A DNA stretch of 23,198 bases from Cytophagales bacterium (GCA_027317105.1 DAHVFH010000031.1:1-23198), one strand, 5' to 3'. Positions 1 through 8,295 are shown, numbered from the stretch's first letter. A program made the numbers and translations. Notes: generated from the letters alone by a model not told the origin.

Positions 1-94
1 GGCATGAATCTTAGCTGTTCCTGATCTGCTCCGATCCATTCAATCTCCATAGAAAAAACTCAACCTCACCGCAACCGAAGGTTCCGTGCAACAT

Positions 95-131
95 AGGCTT
101 CACGCTGGGTCGTGCCGACCGCTTGAAGCCT
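95..131. repeat. Imperfect hairpin near the left edge
   Basis: Arms AGGCTTCA (95-102) and TGAAGCCT (124-131) are perfect complements. A second nested pair, GTCG/CGAC, lies inside the loop, and a GCAA/TTGC pair (88-91 and 138-141) lies outside. There is no U-tract on either strand, so it is a poor intrinsic terminator. It lies beyond the 3' end of the orphan gene at 185-625. The nested arms with unpaired spacers recall recombination-site hairpins, but the integron core consensus is not matched well. Confidence 0.5.
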
Positions 132-137
132 TATTTA

Positions 138-153
138 TTGCCGGCTGGCCATT
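138..153 (+). repeat. Left 16-bp inverted repeat bracketing the orphan gene
   Basis: The sequence TTGCCGGCTGGCCATT matches the reverse complement of 650-665 (TTGCCGGCAAGCCATT) at 14 of 16 positions. The two copies face each other and enclose one small gene. Such a bracket suggests terminal repeats of a small mobile cassette or of a non-autonomous element, but no target-site duplication was identified. Confidence 0.5.
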
Positions 154-184
154 TCGTCCCCTGCTACTCAATAGTCAGCCCTTA

Positions 185-625
185 CTAGTCGTTACTTTCT
201 GGAAACCACCACCCCTCATGTCTGTGTCGATATTCTTTTCCTCTGTCGTCAATTATAACTATGTCACATGTGAAAGGGTTCTCGGAAAACCTGTAGTCAT
301 TCACATATGGTCTAGTTGTCTCAAGGTCAAATTGAATTGTCATTGTCGCTGAGGTAACGTAGTCCATTGTAGAGCCGCTTTGACTTACTAAAGTAGGAAA
401 CCAATTACAGTAATGTTTTAAAGAAGCCCTTATTTCACTTGTCAAAAGTTCTTTTGGTTCTGCTTTGTCGTTCAAGATGTCAACAGTTAGTTTACTAATC
501 TTTGTCTTTCTTGATTGTTTGAGAAGATGTCCAAGTAAATAGTCGTCATTAATGTAATTCATTAAACTAATGAACGAATGTCCGAAGTTATGACTAACAC
601 TTTTTAACGGCTTATGACTTATCAT
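185..625 (-). CDS. Hypothetical protein (146 aa), function unknown
   Basis: I do not recognise a characterised family. The frame is open from a possible TTG at 682, but the first ATG, at 625 (protein start MISHKPLKSVSHNFGHSF), is the better start because the upstream codons run into a 20-bp palindrome. The protein is soluble, with no signal peptide or membrane segment. It has a His/Asn/Phe-rich N-terminus, a central charged stretch, and a C-terminus with IVIIDDRGKEYRHRHEGWW. The gene is enclosed by 16-bp inverted repeats at 138-153 and 650-665, which suggests it arrived as a single-gene cassette. It lies in the same direction as the dioxygenase gene upstream but is unrelated to it in apparent function. 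Confidence 0.6.
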   Translation of the reverse strand: MISHKPLKSVSHNFGHSFISLMNYINDDYLLGHLLKQSRKTKISKLTVDILNDKAEPKELLTSEIRASLKHYCNWFPTLVSQSGSTMDYVTSATMTIQFDLETTRPYVNDYRFSENPFTCDIVIIDDRGKEYRHRHEGWWFPESND

Positions 626-649
626 TTTATCTATCGGTTTAGTCGTCCC

Positions 650-665
650 AATGGCTTGCCGGCAA
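650..665 (-). repeat. Right 16-bp inverted repeat bracketing the orphan gene
   Basis: AATGGCTTGCCGGCAA is the inverted partner of 138-153 (14 of 16 matches). Its last ten bases, TTGCCGGCAA at 656-665, are themselves a perfect palindrome. It lies about 25 bp upstream of the ATG at 625. Confidence 0.5.
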
Positions 666-673
666 CAAATCGC

Positions 674-693
674 TATAAGCAATATTGCTTATA
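674..693. repeat. Perfect 20-bp palindrome
   Basis: TATAAGCAATATTGCTTATA reads the same on both strands. It starts about 10 bp past the stop codon of the dioxygenase gene and overlaps the alternative TTG start of the orphan gene. It could be an operator, part of an element end, or a weak AT-rich transcription stop. No T-run follows on the minus strand. Confidence 0.6.
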
Positions 694-703
694 CCTCCTA
701 TCC

Positions 704-1897
704 TCAAGGCGTATTCACCTCATTAAAGCCATTGCCCGCATTATCCGTCCAACTCATTGGATAATTTTTGTCCAGATAAGGAAGGGCATCTTCGGTTAAA
801 TGCAGCGGATGAAAGGTATCTACCATCACGGCAAGCTCATGCGTCTCTTTGGCGCCAATGCTTTTTTCTACCGTGCCGGGGTGCGGGCCGTGGGGCAAGC
901 CACCCGGATGCAGCGTGAACGATCCGCGCTCAATGCCTCTGCGGCTCATAAAGTTTCCTTCGGCATAATACAATACCTCATCGCTATCAATGTTGCTGTG
1001 GTTATAAGGCGCGGGAATGGCCTTCGGATGATAGTCGAACAGGCGCGGCACAAACGAGCAGATCACAAAATTGTGCGCCTGAAAAGTTTGGTGCACCGGT
1101 GGTGGCTGGTGGATGCGTCCGGTGATGGGCTCAAAGTCGTGGATGGAAAAAGCATACGGCCAAAGGAAACCGTCCCACCCTACCAAATCCAGTGGGCTGT
1201 GCGCATACACGTAGTGATGCAGAAAGCCCTGCTTTTTTATTTTCACTAAAAACTCACCTTTGGAAGTGTCGGTGACCAGCTCCTGCGGAGGGCGGATGTC
1301 GCGTTCACAGTAAGGCGAGTGTTCCAGCAGTTGGCCGAGTTGGTTGCGGTAGCGTTTTACGGTTTCGATGGGCGAAGCCGATTCGATGATCAGCAAACGC
1401 AAAGGGCCCAATTCAAAATCCAATTTGTAAATCACCGTGCGCGGAATGACCACATAGTCCCCTTGCCGGATTTCCAATTTGCCAAACTGTGAGGTGAGTG
1501 TACCCTTGCCATCGTGCACAAAAATCACTTCATCGCCTTCAGCATTTTTATAAAAATAATCCATCGTCCGTTTTTTGGGCGAACAGATGGAAAGTGAACA
1601 GTCGTTATTGATGAGCAAGGTCTTGCGGGCACTCAAATACTCGGCTCCGGTTTCGCCCACGTTGCTGGTGTTCAGATGTGTTTGCAAAAGCTTGTATTCG
1701 GCCACGCGCTTCGTCCCGAATTTTTCGGCCTCCCGCACTTCTTTGATTTGCGTTGGCGGATGGATATGATAGAGGTTGGAATAGATTCCTGAAAATCCTT
1801 CCGAACTTACCAACTCTTCTTTGTACAAACTTCCATCGGGCTGACGAAACTGCGTGTGGCGTTTGGGTGGAGTTTTTCCTAAGCGATGATAGTACAT
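704..1897 (-). CDS. hmgA: Homogentisate 1,2-dioxygenase
   Basis: Non-heme Fe(II) ring-cleaving dioxygenase of tyrosine and phenylalanine breakdown. It converts homogentisate plus O2 to 4-maleylacetoacetate in the cytoplasm. The protein (397 aa) has the bicupin layout of the family. The metal-binding triad is visible as His300 (APYNHSN), Glu307 (DSDEVLYY) and His336 (GLPHGPHPG), matching His335/Glu341/His371 of the human enzyme by motif. It is somewhat shorter than the 430-450 aa proteobacterial and animal enzymes, as is usual for the branch found in Bacteroidota. No fumarylacetoacetase, maleylacetoacetate isomerase or HPPD gene lies next to it, so the pathway must be completed elsewhere. The start MYYHRLG fits the family. 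A two-helix membrane protein gene lies 63 bp upstream on the same strand. Confidence 0.93.
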   Translation of the reverse strand: MYYHRLGKTPPKRHTQFRQPDGSLYKEELVSSEGFSGIYSNLYHIHPPTQIKEVREAEKFGTKRVAEYKLLQTHLNTSNVGETGAEYLSARKTLLINNDCSLSICSPKKRTMDYFYKNAEGDEVIFVHDGKGTLTSQFGKLEIRQGDYVVIPRTVIYKLDFELGPLRLLIIESASPIETVKRYRNQLGQLLEHSPYCERDIRPPQELVTDTSKGEFLVKIKKQGFLHHYVYAHSPLDLVGWDGFLWPYAFSIHDFEPITGRIHQPPPVHQTFQAHNFVICSFVPRLFDYHPKAIPAPYNHSNIDSDEVLYYAEGNFMSRRGIERGSFTLHPGGLPHGPHPGTVEKSIGAKETHELAVMVDTFHPLHLTEDALPYLDKNYPMSWTDNAGNGFNEVNTP

Positions 1898-1960
1898 ATT
1901 CTTATTTGAAAGGTTGAAGTTAGACAGTTAAAGAGTAAACACCAACCCTGATTTGTCTTC

Positions 1961-2392
1961 TCAATTCAAGGATTGCGCGAAAGATTCAGCCAGTTTCTTG
2001 GTTGTTCGTTTACGCTTATTCATCGGCCAGTTGGCCACCAAACCAAAAACACCCAAAGCCATCTCCAAGCCGCCCAAAAGGAAAAGCATGGGGTTCCGTT
2101 CATTCACAAATAAAAACGTATCTGGGTAATGGCGGCTGTGCTTGAGTTTAATTTTCTGGCCAATGTTGAACACGATGCAAGTGCGCGCATCAATTTTCTT
2201 TTCCCTGCGGGTTTTCTCAAAATAAAAAGCCATTAATCCTTTCGTGCAGCGCAATTCCTCAATTTTAACTTCAACAATTTCCCCCTGCGCATGGATAGAC
2301 CTTATTTCCCATTCCTTCCAAATAGTATAACTCCCTTGAACGACAAGAAATACTAAGGCGAGCAGCCAAAAGAATTTGAGCAGATTTCTCAT
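1961..2392 (-). CDS. Small two-helix membrane protein, DUF3592-like
   Basis: Protein of 143 aa with a hydrophobic segment at about residues 5-22 and a second at about 101-121. Between them is a beta-rich soluble stretch of about 80 residues. The C-terminus is basic (NKRKRTTKK). This layout, with a GEIVEV-type strand just after the first helix and an IGQKIKL turn, resembles DUF3592 proteins. Their function is unknown; they probably sit in the inner membrane with a periplasmic middle domain. The gene is 63 bp upstream of hmgA on the same strand and may share its transcript. It diverges from the histidine kinase gene, with 193 bp between the starts. Confidence 0.7.
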   Translation of the reverse strand: MRNLLKFFWLLALVFLVVQGSYTIWKEWEIRSIHAQGEIVEVKIEELRCTKGLMAFYFEKTRREKKIDARTCIVFNIGQKIKLKHSRHYPDTFLFVNERNPMLFLLGGLEMALGVFGLVANWPMNKRKRTTKKLAESFAQSLN

Positions 2393-2585
2393 CGTTCAAA
2401 GATTTCTGTGAAAACCGTTTCTGTTTGCGATTTTACCCTGTTTGTGATAATTCACGCTAATTTCCATGAACCCCTGCGAAAAACGAAATGTGCAGTGTAG
2501 GATATTTTCTGAGTAATATTTTTAGTACAGATCAAATTTTTAGGAGCGGCTAACCCTATCTTGCTAACTTGCAATTTTTAAATAA

Positions 2586-4115
2586 ATGAATAAAAAAAAA
2601 GGCGTACCACGGGCAATTCCCTCAAAAACTAAAAAGGCCGGCAAGACTTTGGAACAGCTACACGAAAAGCGAAAAGACAGCGATGAGGAAAATCACTACC
2701 GCACCCTCCTTGAGCATTTGCCCATAGGAATAGCCATACTGTGCGAAGAAACCATTGAGTTCATCAACCAATCAGGAGCAAGGATGATGGGGGCAAAAGA
2801 TCCCAAAGAAATTATCGGCAGCAATTTTTTGAAGTATATCCATCCCGATTCAAGAGAATCCACCTTAGGCAGGATATCAAAAATACTAAGTGGGGAGAGC
2901 GTGTCCACGATTGAACAGAAATACATTCGTTTGGACGGAAAAATAATCAACGTTGAAGTCTCGGGCTTTCCGTTTACGCATCAGCATAAACCTGCCATTC
3001 AGGTGATTATTAGAGATGTTACCGAACAGCGGGAGACCCGCATTGCGGTAAAAAAATCAGAAACACTTTTCTCCCAGTTGTTTCAAGTTTCACCAATGGC
3101 TATTGTTATGCTCAATAGCGATGGCACGGTAGGCAATGTAAATCAAAGTTTTGAAAACCTGTTTGGCTATTCCTTTGCAGAGCTAAGGGGAAAAGAATTA
3201 AATCAAACCATTGTGCCAGACACCCTCCGATCTGAAGGCAATGATTTGAATACCCTTATTTCTACACAGCAAGTAGTGCGGATCGAGACCAAGCGCATAC
3301 GAAAAGATGGGGCCTTGATGTCTGTAATTATCTACGGATTGCCAATTCACTTTGAAGACCGAACGATAGGCATTTTTGGGGTCTATGTGGATATCACCGA
3401 ACAGAAAAAAATTGAGGAAGAATTAAAAATACGGAACACCGAACTCGACAACTTTGTGTACAAAGTATCGCACGATTTGCGGGCGCCCTTATCCTCGGTA
3501 CTTGGATTGGTGAACCTGGCTAACTTGCCGGGCAATGACGATAACCTGAAAGACTACCTGAAAGTGATCGGAAACAAAGTGAAACAATTGGATCATTTCA
3601 TCACCGATGTGCTCAGTCACTCTAAAAATCTTAAGCTCGAAGTGGTCATTGAGCCGATTCATTTTCAGCAACTGATTGATCAAACCTTTTTTGATTTAAA
3701 TTATCTGAAGGGTGCAAACGAAATCAAACGGAGCGTGATTGTGGAAGGCGTACAATTTTTTAGTGACCGTTGGCGCATAGGCGAGATAATTAGAAACCTC
3801 ATTTCTAATGCCATCAAGTATCGCGATTTTGGAAAAGAGAATCCAGAAATTAATTTAAAAACTTCCGTTACCGAAAAACAGGCCATCATCCGGTTCAGCG
3901 ACAATGGCATCGGCATTGGGCCACCAAGCCTTCAGAAGATTTTTGACATGTTCTACCGGGCGAGCGATCAATCCGATGGTTCGGGCATTGGGCTATACAT
4001 CGTGAAAAACGCCATCGATAAATTAGAAGGTCATATAGAAGTAGTCAGCGAGCTGGGCCAAGGAACAACATTTGTTATCCAGTTACCCAATCGGATCCCT
4101 CAATTGGTCCAATAA
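2586..4115 (+). CDS. PAS-PAS soluble sensor histidine kinase
   Basis: Two-component sensor of 509 aa that autophosphorylates on His and passes the phosphate to a response regulator not encoded here. A Lys-rich N-terminus (1-30) precedes PAS1 (about 35-147, ending IIRDVTEQ) and PAS2 (about 158-272, ending VYVDITEQ). The HisKA helix has SHDLRAP with phospho-acceptor His296. The HATPase_c domain has the N box RNLISNAIKY (Asn408), G1 DNGIGIG (439-445), F box FDMFYR (453-458) and G2 GSGIGLYIVK (465-474). There is no transmembrane segment or signal peptide, so it should sense an intracellular cue. The paired PAS domains show no obvious heme or flavin motif. The next gene begins 14 bp after its stop, so the two are probably co-transcribed. 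Confidence 0.92.
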   Translation: MNKKKGVPRAIPSKTKKAGKTLEQLHEKRKDSDEENHYRTLLEHLPIGIAILCEETIEFINQSGARMMGAKDPKEIIGSNFLKYIHPDSRESTLGRISKILSGESVSTIEQKYIRLDGKIINVEVSGFPFTHQHKPAIQVIIRDVTEQRETRIAVKKSETLFSQLFQVSPMAIVMLNSDGTVGNVNQSFENLFGYSFAELRGKELNQTIVPDTLRSEGNDLNTLISTQQVVRIETKRIRKDGALMSVIIYGLPIHFEDRTIGIFGVYVDITEQKKIEEELKIRNTELDNFVYKVSHDLRAPLSSVLGLVNLANLPGNDDNLKDYLKVIGNKVKQLDHFITDVLSHSKNLKLEVVIEPIHFQQLIDQTFFDLNYLKGANEIKRSVIVEGVQFFSDRWRIGEIIRNLISNAIKYRDFGKENPEINLKTSVTEKQAIIRFSDNGIGIGPPSLQKIFDMFYRASDQSDGSGIGLYIVKNAIDKLEGHIEVVSELGQGTTFVIQLPNRIPQLVQ

Positions 4116-4129
4116 ATTTTTTCATCCCA

Positions 4130-5299
4130 ATGACAATAAAGGAGGTTATCAGTAAAAAAGAGCAACAGGAATTCTTGTTGTTGCCCTTGAAGCTATACAA
4201 AGATTTTCCACAATGGATCAGGCCACTGGATAAAGACATTGAGTTAGTGTTTGATAGAGAAAAGAATAAATCCTTTCGGTCAGGGGAATGCATACGTTGG
4301 ATTTTGGTAAATGGAAACGGTGAAACCATCGGGCGAATCGCTGCCTTTTATGATACCAAGATTTCGTTGAAGGGGAACGATCAGCCCACGGGGGGAATCG
4401 GATTTTTTGAATGTATTCAGGATCAGTTTGCTGCCTTTCTGTTGTTCAATCAATGCAAGCAATGGTTGCAAACCAAAGGCATGGAAGCCATGGATGGCCC
4501 AATTAATTTTGGAAATCGTGACCGCTGGTGGGGCATGCTTGTAGAAGGGTTTGAGATTTGGCCCAATTACCAATGCAACTATAACCCACCCTATTATAAC
4601 GATTTTTTTGAAGCGTATGGTTTTCAAGCTTATTTCTATCAGCTCACCTTTGGGCGGCATGTGAACGGCCCCTTAGACCCCAAGCTATTGAGAAAGGCTA
4701 AACTGATCGCGGAAGACCCCAACTACAAATTTGAGTATCTGAAAAAAAAAGAATGGCACACGCTGGCCGACAAAATCAGAACAGTGTATAACAAGGCGTG
4801 GGCCAATCGGGGGGAAATTCCTGAAATGACCTCGCTGCAGGCGAACCTGGTGGTGAAACAAATGAAACCCATCCTCGATGAAAAATTAATCTGGTTTGGT
4901 TACTACCAAAATGAACCCATTGCCTTTCTATTGGCGTTACCTGAAGTAAATCAAATTTTCAAATACGTGAACGGAAAACTTAATCTTATTGGCAAGCTAA
5001 AATTTCTATGGCACTCCTGGCGGATGACTGACCGCAAAGCTTTTGGTGTGCTCTTTGGCGTGGTGCCTGCCCACCATGGCAAGGGCGTGGATGGCGCCAT
5101 CATTGAAGCTTTTCGTGTGTTGGTTCAGGAGAAGTATGATAAATACACAGAATTTGAATTGAACTGGATTGCCGATTTCAACATCAAGATGATCCGGGTG
5201 TGTGAGCAACTCAATGGTGGAATTGTAAAACGGCATTGCACCTATCGCAAATTATTTGATGAGACCAAACCATTCAAAAGGTTTCCGATCAAGCATTAA
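4130..5299 (+). CDS. GNAT-fold acyltransferase-like protein
   Basis: Protein of 389 aa, cytoplasmic. It resembles the large GNAT-like proteins of Bacteroidota and clostridia that begin MxIKEVxSKKEQxEFLxLPxKLYK. The N-terminal half carries MDGPINFGNRDRWWGMLVEGF (about 121-141), a conserved block in that family. The C-terminal half has a GNAT motif A-like stretch LFGVVPAHHGKGVDGAIIEAF (308-328), with the basic/Gly-rich loop that usually holds the acetyl-CoA pyrophosphate. Two tandem GNAT-like folds are therefore likely; the substrate is unknown. It follows the histidine kinase gene by 14 bp. Its 3' end overlaps by 11 bp the 3' end of the convergent carboxylate-amine ligase gene. GNAT-type peptide ligases and acyltransferases often accompany amide-ligase clusters, so a functional link to its neighbours is possible. 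Confidence 0.72.
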   Translation: MTIKEVISKKEQQEFLLLPLKLYKDFPQWIRPLDKDIELVFDREKNKSFRSGECIRWILVNGNGETIGRIAAFYDTKISLKGNDQPTGGIGFFECIQDQFAAFLLFNQCKQWLQTKGMEAMDGPINFGNRDRWWGMLVEGFEIWPNYQCNYNPPYYNDFFEAYGFQAYFYQLTFGRHVNGPLDPKLLRKAKLIAEDPNYKFEYLKKKEWHTLADKIRTVYNKAWANRGEIPEMTSLQANLVVKQMKPILDEKLIWFGYYQNEPIAFLLALPEVNQIFKYVNGKLNLIGKLKFLWHSWRMTDRKAFGVLFGVVPAHHGKGVDGAIIEAFRVLVQEKYDKYTEFELNWIADFNIKMIRVCEQLNGGIVKRHCTYRKLFDETKPFKRFPIKH

Positions 5300-6392
5300 T
5301 ACCCAGCAAAGTTTGATCAGTGATGTAATCCACTACACTGTTTAAGTTCTTTGTTTGCTCAAAGACTTTTAATTGGCGATCGGCCCCAGTTCCGCTTTCT
5401 AATATTTTCCGCACATCATTGATGGCCTTGCGGCTACCGAGTTCGTCCACCACATCGTCTACAAATTCAAGGAGTTCAAGAATGAGTTCCCGCGTATCCA
5501 CCTGTTCTTGCTTACCAAAATCAATCAGTTTGCCGTCCAGCCCATAGCGTGAAGCACGCCATTTATTTTCATTGATAAGGGTGCGTGTGTACAAGATAAA
5601 ACTCATGTTTTGTTTGCGAAGTTTATACAACTTCACCACGAGCGCCTGAAACAAGGCCGTGATGGCAATGGTCTCCTCTACCAGTAGCGGCACGTCACAA
5701 ATGCGAAACTCGATGGTATCAAAAAAAGGATGCACCCGCACGTCCCACCAGATTTTCTTCGCATTATCGATACAACTGGTCTTGATCAGCAGGTTGACAT
5801 AATTTTTGAATTCATCCCAGTCGTTAAAAAAATCCGGAATGCCGGTGCGGGGAAATTTATCAAATACTTTGGTGCGATAAGACTTGAAGCCCGTGTTTCG
5901 GCCTTCCCAAAAAGGAGAGTTGGTACTAAGTGCATAGATATGCGGCAAAAAGTAACGAACCGTGTTCATAATGTGGATCGCCATGTTCTTGTCGGCTATA
6001 CCCACGTGCACGTGCAAGCCAAAAATCAAATTGGACCGTGCAGCTTCCTGCATTTCATTCACGATTTCATCGTAGCGCGGATTCGGAGTAATGAGTTGCG
6101 TGCTCCAATGAGAAAATGGATGCGTTCCTGCTGCCCCAATTTTCAAGTTTAACGACCCAGCTACTTCCGCCACATAATTCCTTAATCGGGAAATATCCGT
6201 TCTTGCTTCCTCTACGTCCTTACATATTCCTGTTCCCACTTCCACCACCGCCTGATGCATCTCAGCTTTCACATGGTCGCTCAAAAGCTGCGAAGCAATC
6301 TCTACAATTTTCTGATCGTGCGATTTTAGCTCACGTGTTACAGGGTCAATGACCATATACTCTTCTTCAACACCTAGTGTAAATTTCTCCAT
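5289..6392 (-). CDS. GCS2-family carboxylate-amine ligase (YbdK-like)
   Basis: Glutamate-cysteine ligase type 2 family enzyme (367 aa, typical length). It is expected to activate a carboxylate with ATP and join it to an amine; family members include YbdK, which has weak glutamate-cysteine ligase activity. Visible motifs are GVEEEY (7-12), EMHQAVVEVGTG (44-55), GLHVHVG (125-131, metal/nucleotide site), STNSPFWEGR (156-165) and TIEFRICD (226-233). It is the last gene of a tight minus-strand operon: the ATP-grasp gene ends 27 bp upstream and the esterase gene precedes that. True gamma-glutamylcysteine synthesis is not assured, because many homologues in such clusters have other substrates. The convergent GNAT-like gene overlaps its 3' end by 11 bp. 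Confidence 0.88.
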   Translation of the reverse strand: MEKFTLGVEEEYMVIDPVTRELKSHDQKIVEIASQLLSDHVKAEMHQAVVEVGTGICKDVEEARTDISRLRNYVAEVAGSLNLKIGAAGTHPFSHWSTQLITPNPRYDEIVNEMQEAARSNLIFGLHVHVGIADKNMAIHIMNTVRYFLPHIYALSTNSPFWEGRNTGFKSYRTKVFDKFPRTGIPDFFNDWDEFKNYVNLLIKTSCIDNAKKIWWDVRVHPFFDTIEFRICDVPLLVEETIAITALFQALVVKLYKLRKQNMSFILYTRTLINENKWRASRYGLDGKLIDFGKQEQVDTRELILELLEFVDDVVDELGSRKAINDVRKILESGTGADRQLKVFEQTKNLNSVVDYITDQTLLGINA

Positions 6393-6419
6393 GCTTTTCG
6401 TGCAAAGACGCCAAGTTTT

Positions 6420-7451
6420 CTATTTCTTTGATTTAGGTTTTACGGCCGATTTTGGTTTTGATACAAGCTTTGGTTTAGTTTCTGATTTGATTTTTCCCAA
6501 TGATTCAAAATTCTTAACCGATTGACGAACAAAGGTTCCCCAGGTAAGATTGTCTTTTCCAGGTTTTTGCGCATTGGCATGTTCTACCGCCATCTTTGCG
6601 GCATGCTCCACTACCCAATCAAAATTTTCCTGACCCACCGATTTCACATCGGCATCAGGAGCAGGATTGCAAAAGTCGATGGCGTAAGGCACCCCATCAC
6701 GCACCGCCATTTCTACTGTATTAAAATCATATCCCAGGGCGTTGCATAAATCCAAAACGTACCCTTGAACTTTCTTTATCAATTTATCAGAAGCCGGTGG
6801 GCCATTGACCACATAGCGCAAATGGTGAGGATTACGTGGCTCGTATTGCATCACACGAACATATTTTCTGCCTAGGCAATAGCAACGAAAGTACTCGGTA
6901 AAAATAATTTCCTCTTGAAGCATCATCACCAACTGACCTGTTTCTTTGTAGGATTTAAAAAATTCATCCTGATTCTCAAGTTTATATACACTTTTCCAAC
7001 CTCCTCCTGAGTGGGGTTTCATATAAGCTGGCCAACCGATATGTGCAAAGATCTTCTCCCAGCTCAAGGGAAATTTCAGGTTGCTGAAAGAAGCATCCTG
7101 GGTGTCGGCCGGCTTTTCATTTGAAGGCAGAATGACTGTCTTAGGAACAGGCACCCCTAATTTGACAGCCAATGCATTGTTAAAGAATTTTTCATCCGCA
7201 CTCCACCAAAATGGATTGTTGATCACGGCTGTTCCGCTAATCGCTGCATTTTTCAGATACGCGCGATAGAAAGGAACGTCCTGAGAAATGCGATCAATGA
7301 TTACCGCATAGCCATCGCCTGCCCCCTGTTGCACCATGTCAATGGATACGGGTTCGGCATGAATATTCTTCGGCCCCATTTTATTAACGCGTTCGACAAA
7401 CGCCTCCGGAAAAGAGCGTTCCATGCCGTAGAGAATTCCAATCTTTTTCAT
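6420..7451 (-). CDS. ATP-grasp carboxylate-amine ligase (RimK-like)
   Basis: Protein of 343 aa with an ATP-grasp fold. It is expected to form an acyl-phosphate and then an amide, thioester or ester bond. Visible are the ATP-binding lysine strand and glycine-rich loop PAYMKPHSGGGWKSVYKL (141-158, Lys145), the hinge LQEEI (178-182), and the Mg-binding strand NTVEMAVRDGVPYAIDFCNPAP (244-265) with Glu247, Asp259 and Asn262. The N-terminal pre-ATP-grasp domain begins KKIGILYGMERSFPEAFVERV. The last 25 residues are a Lys/Pro/Ser tail with three similar short repeats (KPKLVSKPKSAVKPKSKK), absent from the core fold. It lies between the esterase and GCS2 genes in one operon (spacings 32 and 27 bp). 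The substrate cannot be read from the sequence. Confidence 0.85.
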   Translation of the reverse strand: MKKIGILYGMERSFPEAFVERVNKMGPKNIHAEPVSIDMVQQGAGDGYAVIIDRISQDVPFYRAYLKNAAISGTAVINNPFWWSADEKFFNNALAVKLGVPVPKTVILPSNEKPADTQDASFSNLKFPLSWEKIFAHIGWPAYMKPHSGGGWKSVYKLENQDEFFKSYKETGQLVMMLQEEIIFTEYFRCYCLGRKYVRVMQYEPRNPHHLRYVVNGPPASDKLIKKVQGYVLDLCNALGYDFNTVEMAVRDGVPYAIDFCNPAPDADVKSVGQENFDWVVEHAAKMAVEHANAQKPGKDNLTWGTFVRQSVKNFESLGKIKSETKPKLVSKPKSAVKPKSKK

Positions 7452-7483
7452 AGCTATAATTTATTTTTTATTCACCTAAGAAA

Positions 7484-8194
7484 CTACTTAACGAGTGACA
7501 AATAATGCGGGAACATTTCACGCCAAGTGGGCCAATCGTGGGGGCGGTCTTGCCGAACATCCAGCCAATGATTGATTCCCTTCCTTTTTAATATTTCTGC
7601 CATTTGTTCATTGGCTTGCCAGCACATATCATGGGTGCCGGTACCCAAAATAACAAACAGGTCGTGAAAAAATTGATTGTTGTCATTGGGTATAAAATCC
7701 AGGGGGTTATTGAAATAGACATTATCGTCATAGTAGCCATCGAGTTGATCTTTAATATCAAATGCAGCACCCATATTAATAACATACTTAACCACCTCGG
7801 GATGTTTGAAGGCGAAGTTCGTGGCATGGTAGCCTCCAAAACTACAGCCAGCCGTTGCCACTCTTCCCACTCCTGTTTCGCGCTGCGCCAGAGGAACTAA
7901 TTCATTAATCAACATCTGATCATACCAAATGTGGTTTTTTACGCGGTCGGCCGGATGGATATTCTTGTTGTACCAACTTTGTGAGTCAATTCCATCGGGG
8001 CAATAGATTTTTATTAGCCCTTCGTCCAAAAACCACGAAACGCTATCAATCAATTTAAAATCTTTGTTCTCATAATAGCGCCCCATGGAGGTGGGAAAAA
8101 GAATAACCGGATATCCACGATGGCCAAAGGCCAACACTTCAATGTCTTTACTTAAAGCGGGCGAATACCATCGGTGCAAATGTTCGTGTGGCAT
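7484..8194 (-). CDS. Alpha/beta hydrolase, COG4947-like esterase
   Basis: Esterase-like protein of 236 aa, cytoplasmic, with no signal peptide. The nucleophile elbow is GCSFGG with Ser118. The likely charge-relay residues are an Asp in GTGTHDMCW (about 189) and His219 in DRPHDWPTW. The family-typical N-terminus HLHRWYSPALSKDIEVLAFGHRG and the FPTSMGRYYE segment support the COG4947 type (predicted esterase or lipase). It is the first gene of the esterase / ATP-grasp / GCS2 operon and diverges from a second esterase gene, with 101 bp between the two starts. In this context it may release, trim or transfer the acyl product of the two ligases; that is inference. Confidence 0.85.
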   Translation of the reverse strand: MPHEHLHRWYSPALSKDIEVLAFGHRGYPVILFPTSMGRYYENKDFKLIDSVSWFLDEGLIKIYCPDGIDSQSWYNKNIHPADRVKNHIWYDQMLINELVPLAQRETGVGRVATAGCSFGGYHATNFAFKHPEVVKYVINMGAAFDIKDQLDGYYDDNVYFNNPLDFIPNDNNQFFHDLFVILGTGTHDMCWQANEQMAEILKRKGINHWLDVRQDRPHDWPTWREMFPHYLSLVK

Positions 8195-8225
8195 AAATAT
8201 AATTCATCAAATAGAAGTGGGGAAA

Positions 8226-8255
8226 TTTGCCAATGAGAGAAGATGGTTATTTTTG
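8226..8255 (+). promoter_or_regulatory. Bacteroidota-type promoter for the esterase/Uma2/HAD genes
   Basis: TTTG at 8226-8229 and TATTTTTG at 8248-8255 match the Bacteroidota sigma consensus TTTG and TAnnTTTG, with an 18-bp spacer. The predicted transcript would begin near 8262, about 35 nt before the GTG start at 8296. It lies in the 101-bp divergent region between the two esterase genes. Confidence 0.55.
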
Positions 8256-8295
8256 TTCCTTCTAAAATTGATAAATAAAAATTGAAAGACAAACT

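Noticed and set aside
95..131. Integron attC site
   Set aside because: The nested hairpin is suggestive, but the outer sequences do not match the RYYYAAC/GTTRRRY core, and the gene's repeats are inverted rather than direct.
86..352. Open frame of 88 codons on the plus strand at the left edge
   Set aside because: It overlaps the better-supported minus-strand gene at 185-625, has no family features, and spans the hairpin and inverted repeat.
674..693. Intrinsic terminator of hmgA
   Set aside because: The palindrome is AT-rich and no T-run follows it on the minus strand.
800..1249. Open frame of 149 codons antisense to hmgA
   Set aside because: hmgA is clearly coding on the other strand with full catalytic motifs; the antisense frame has no recognisable motif.
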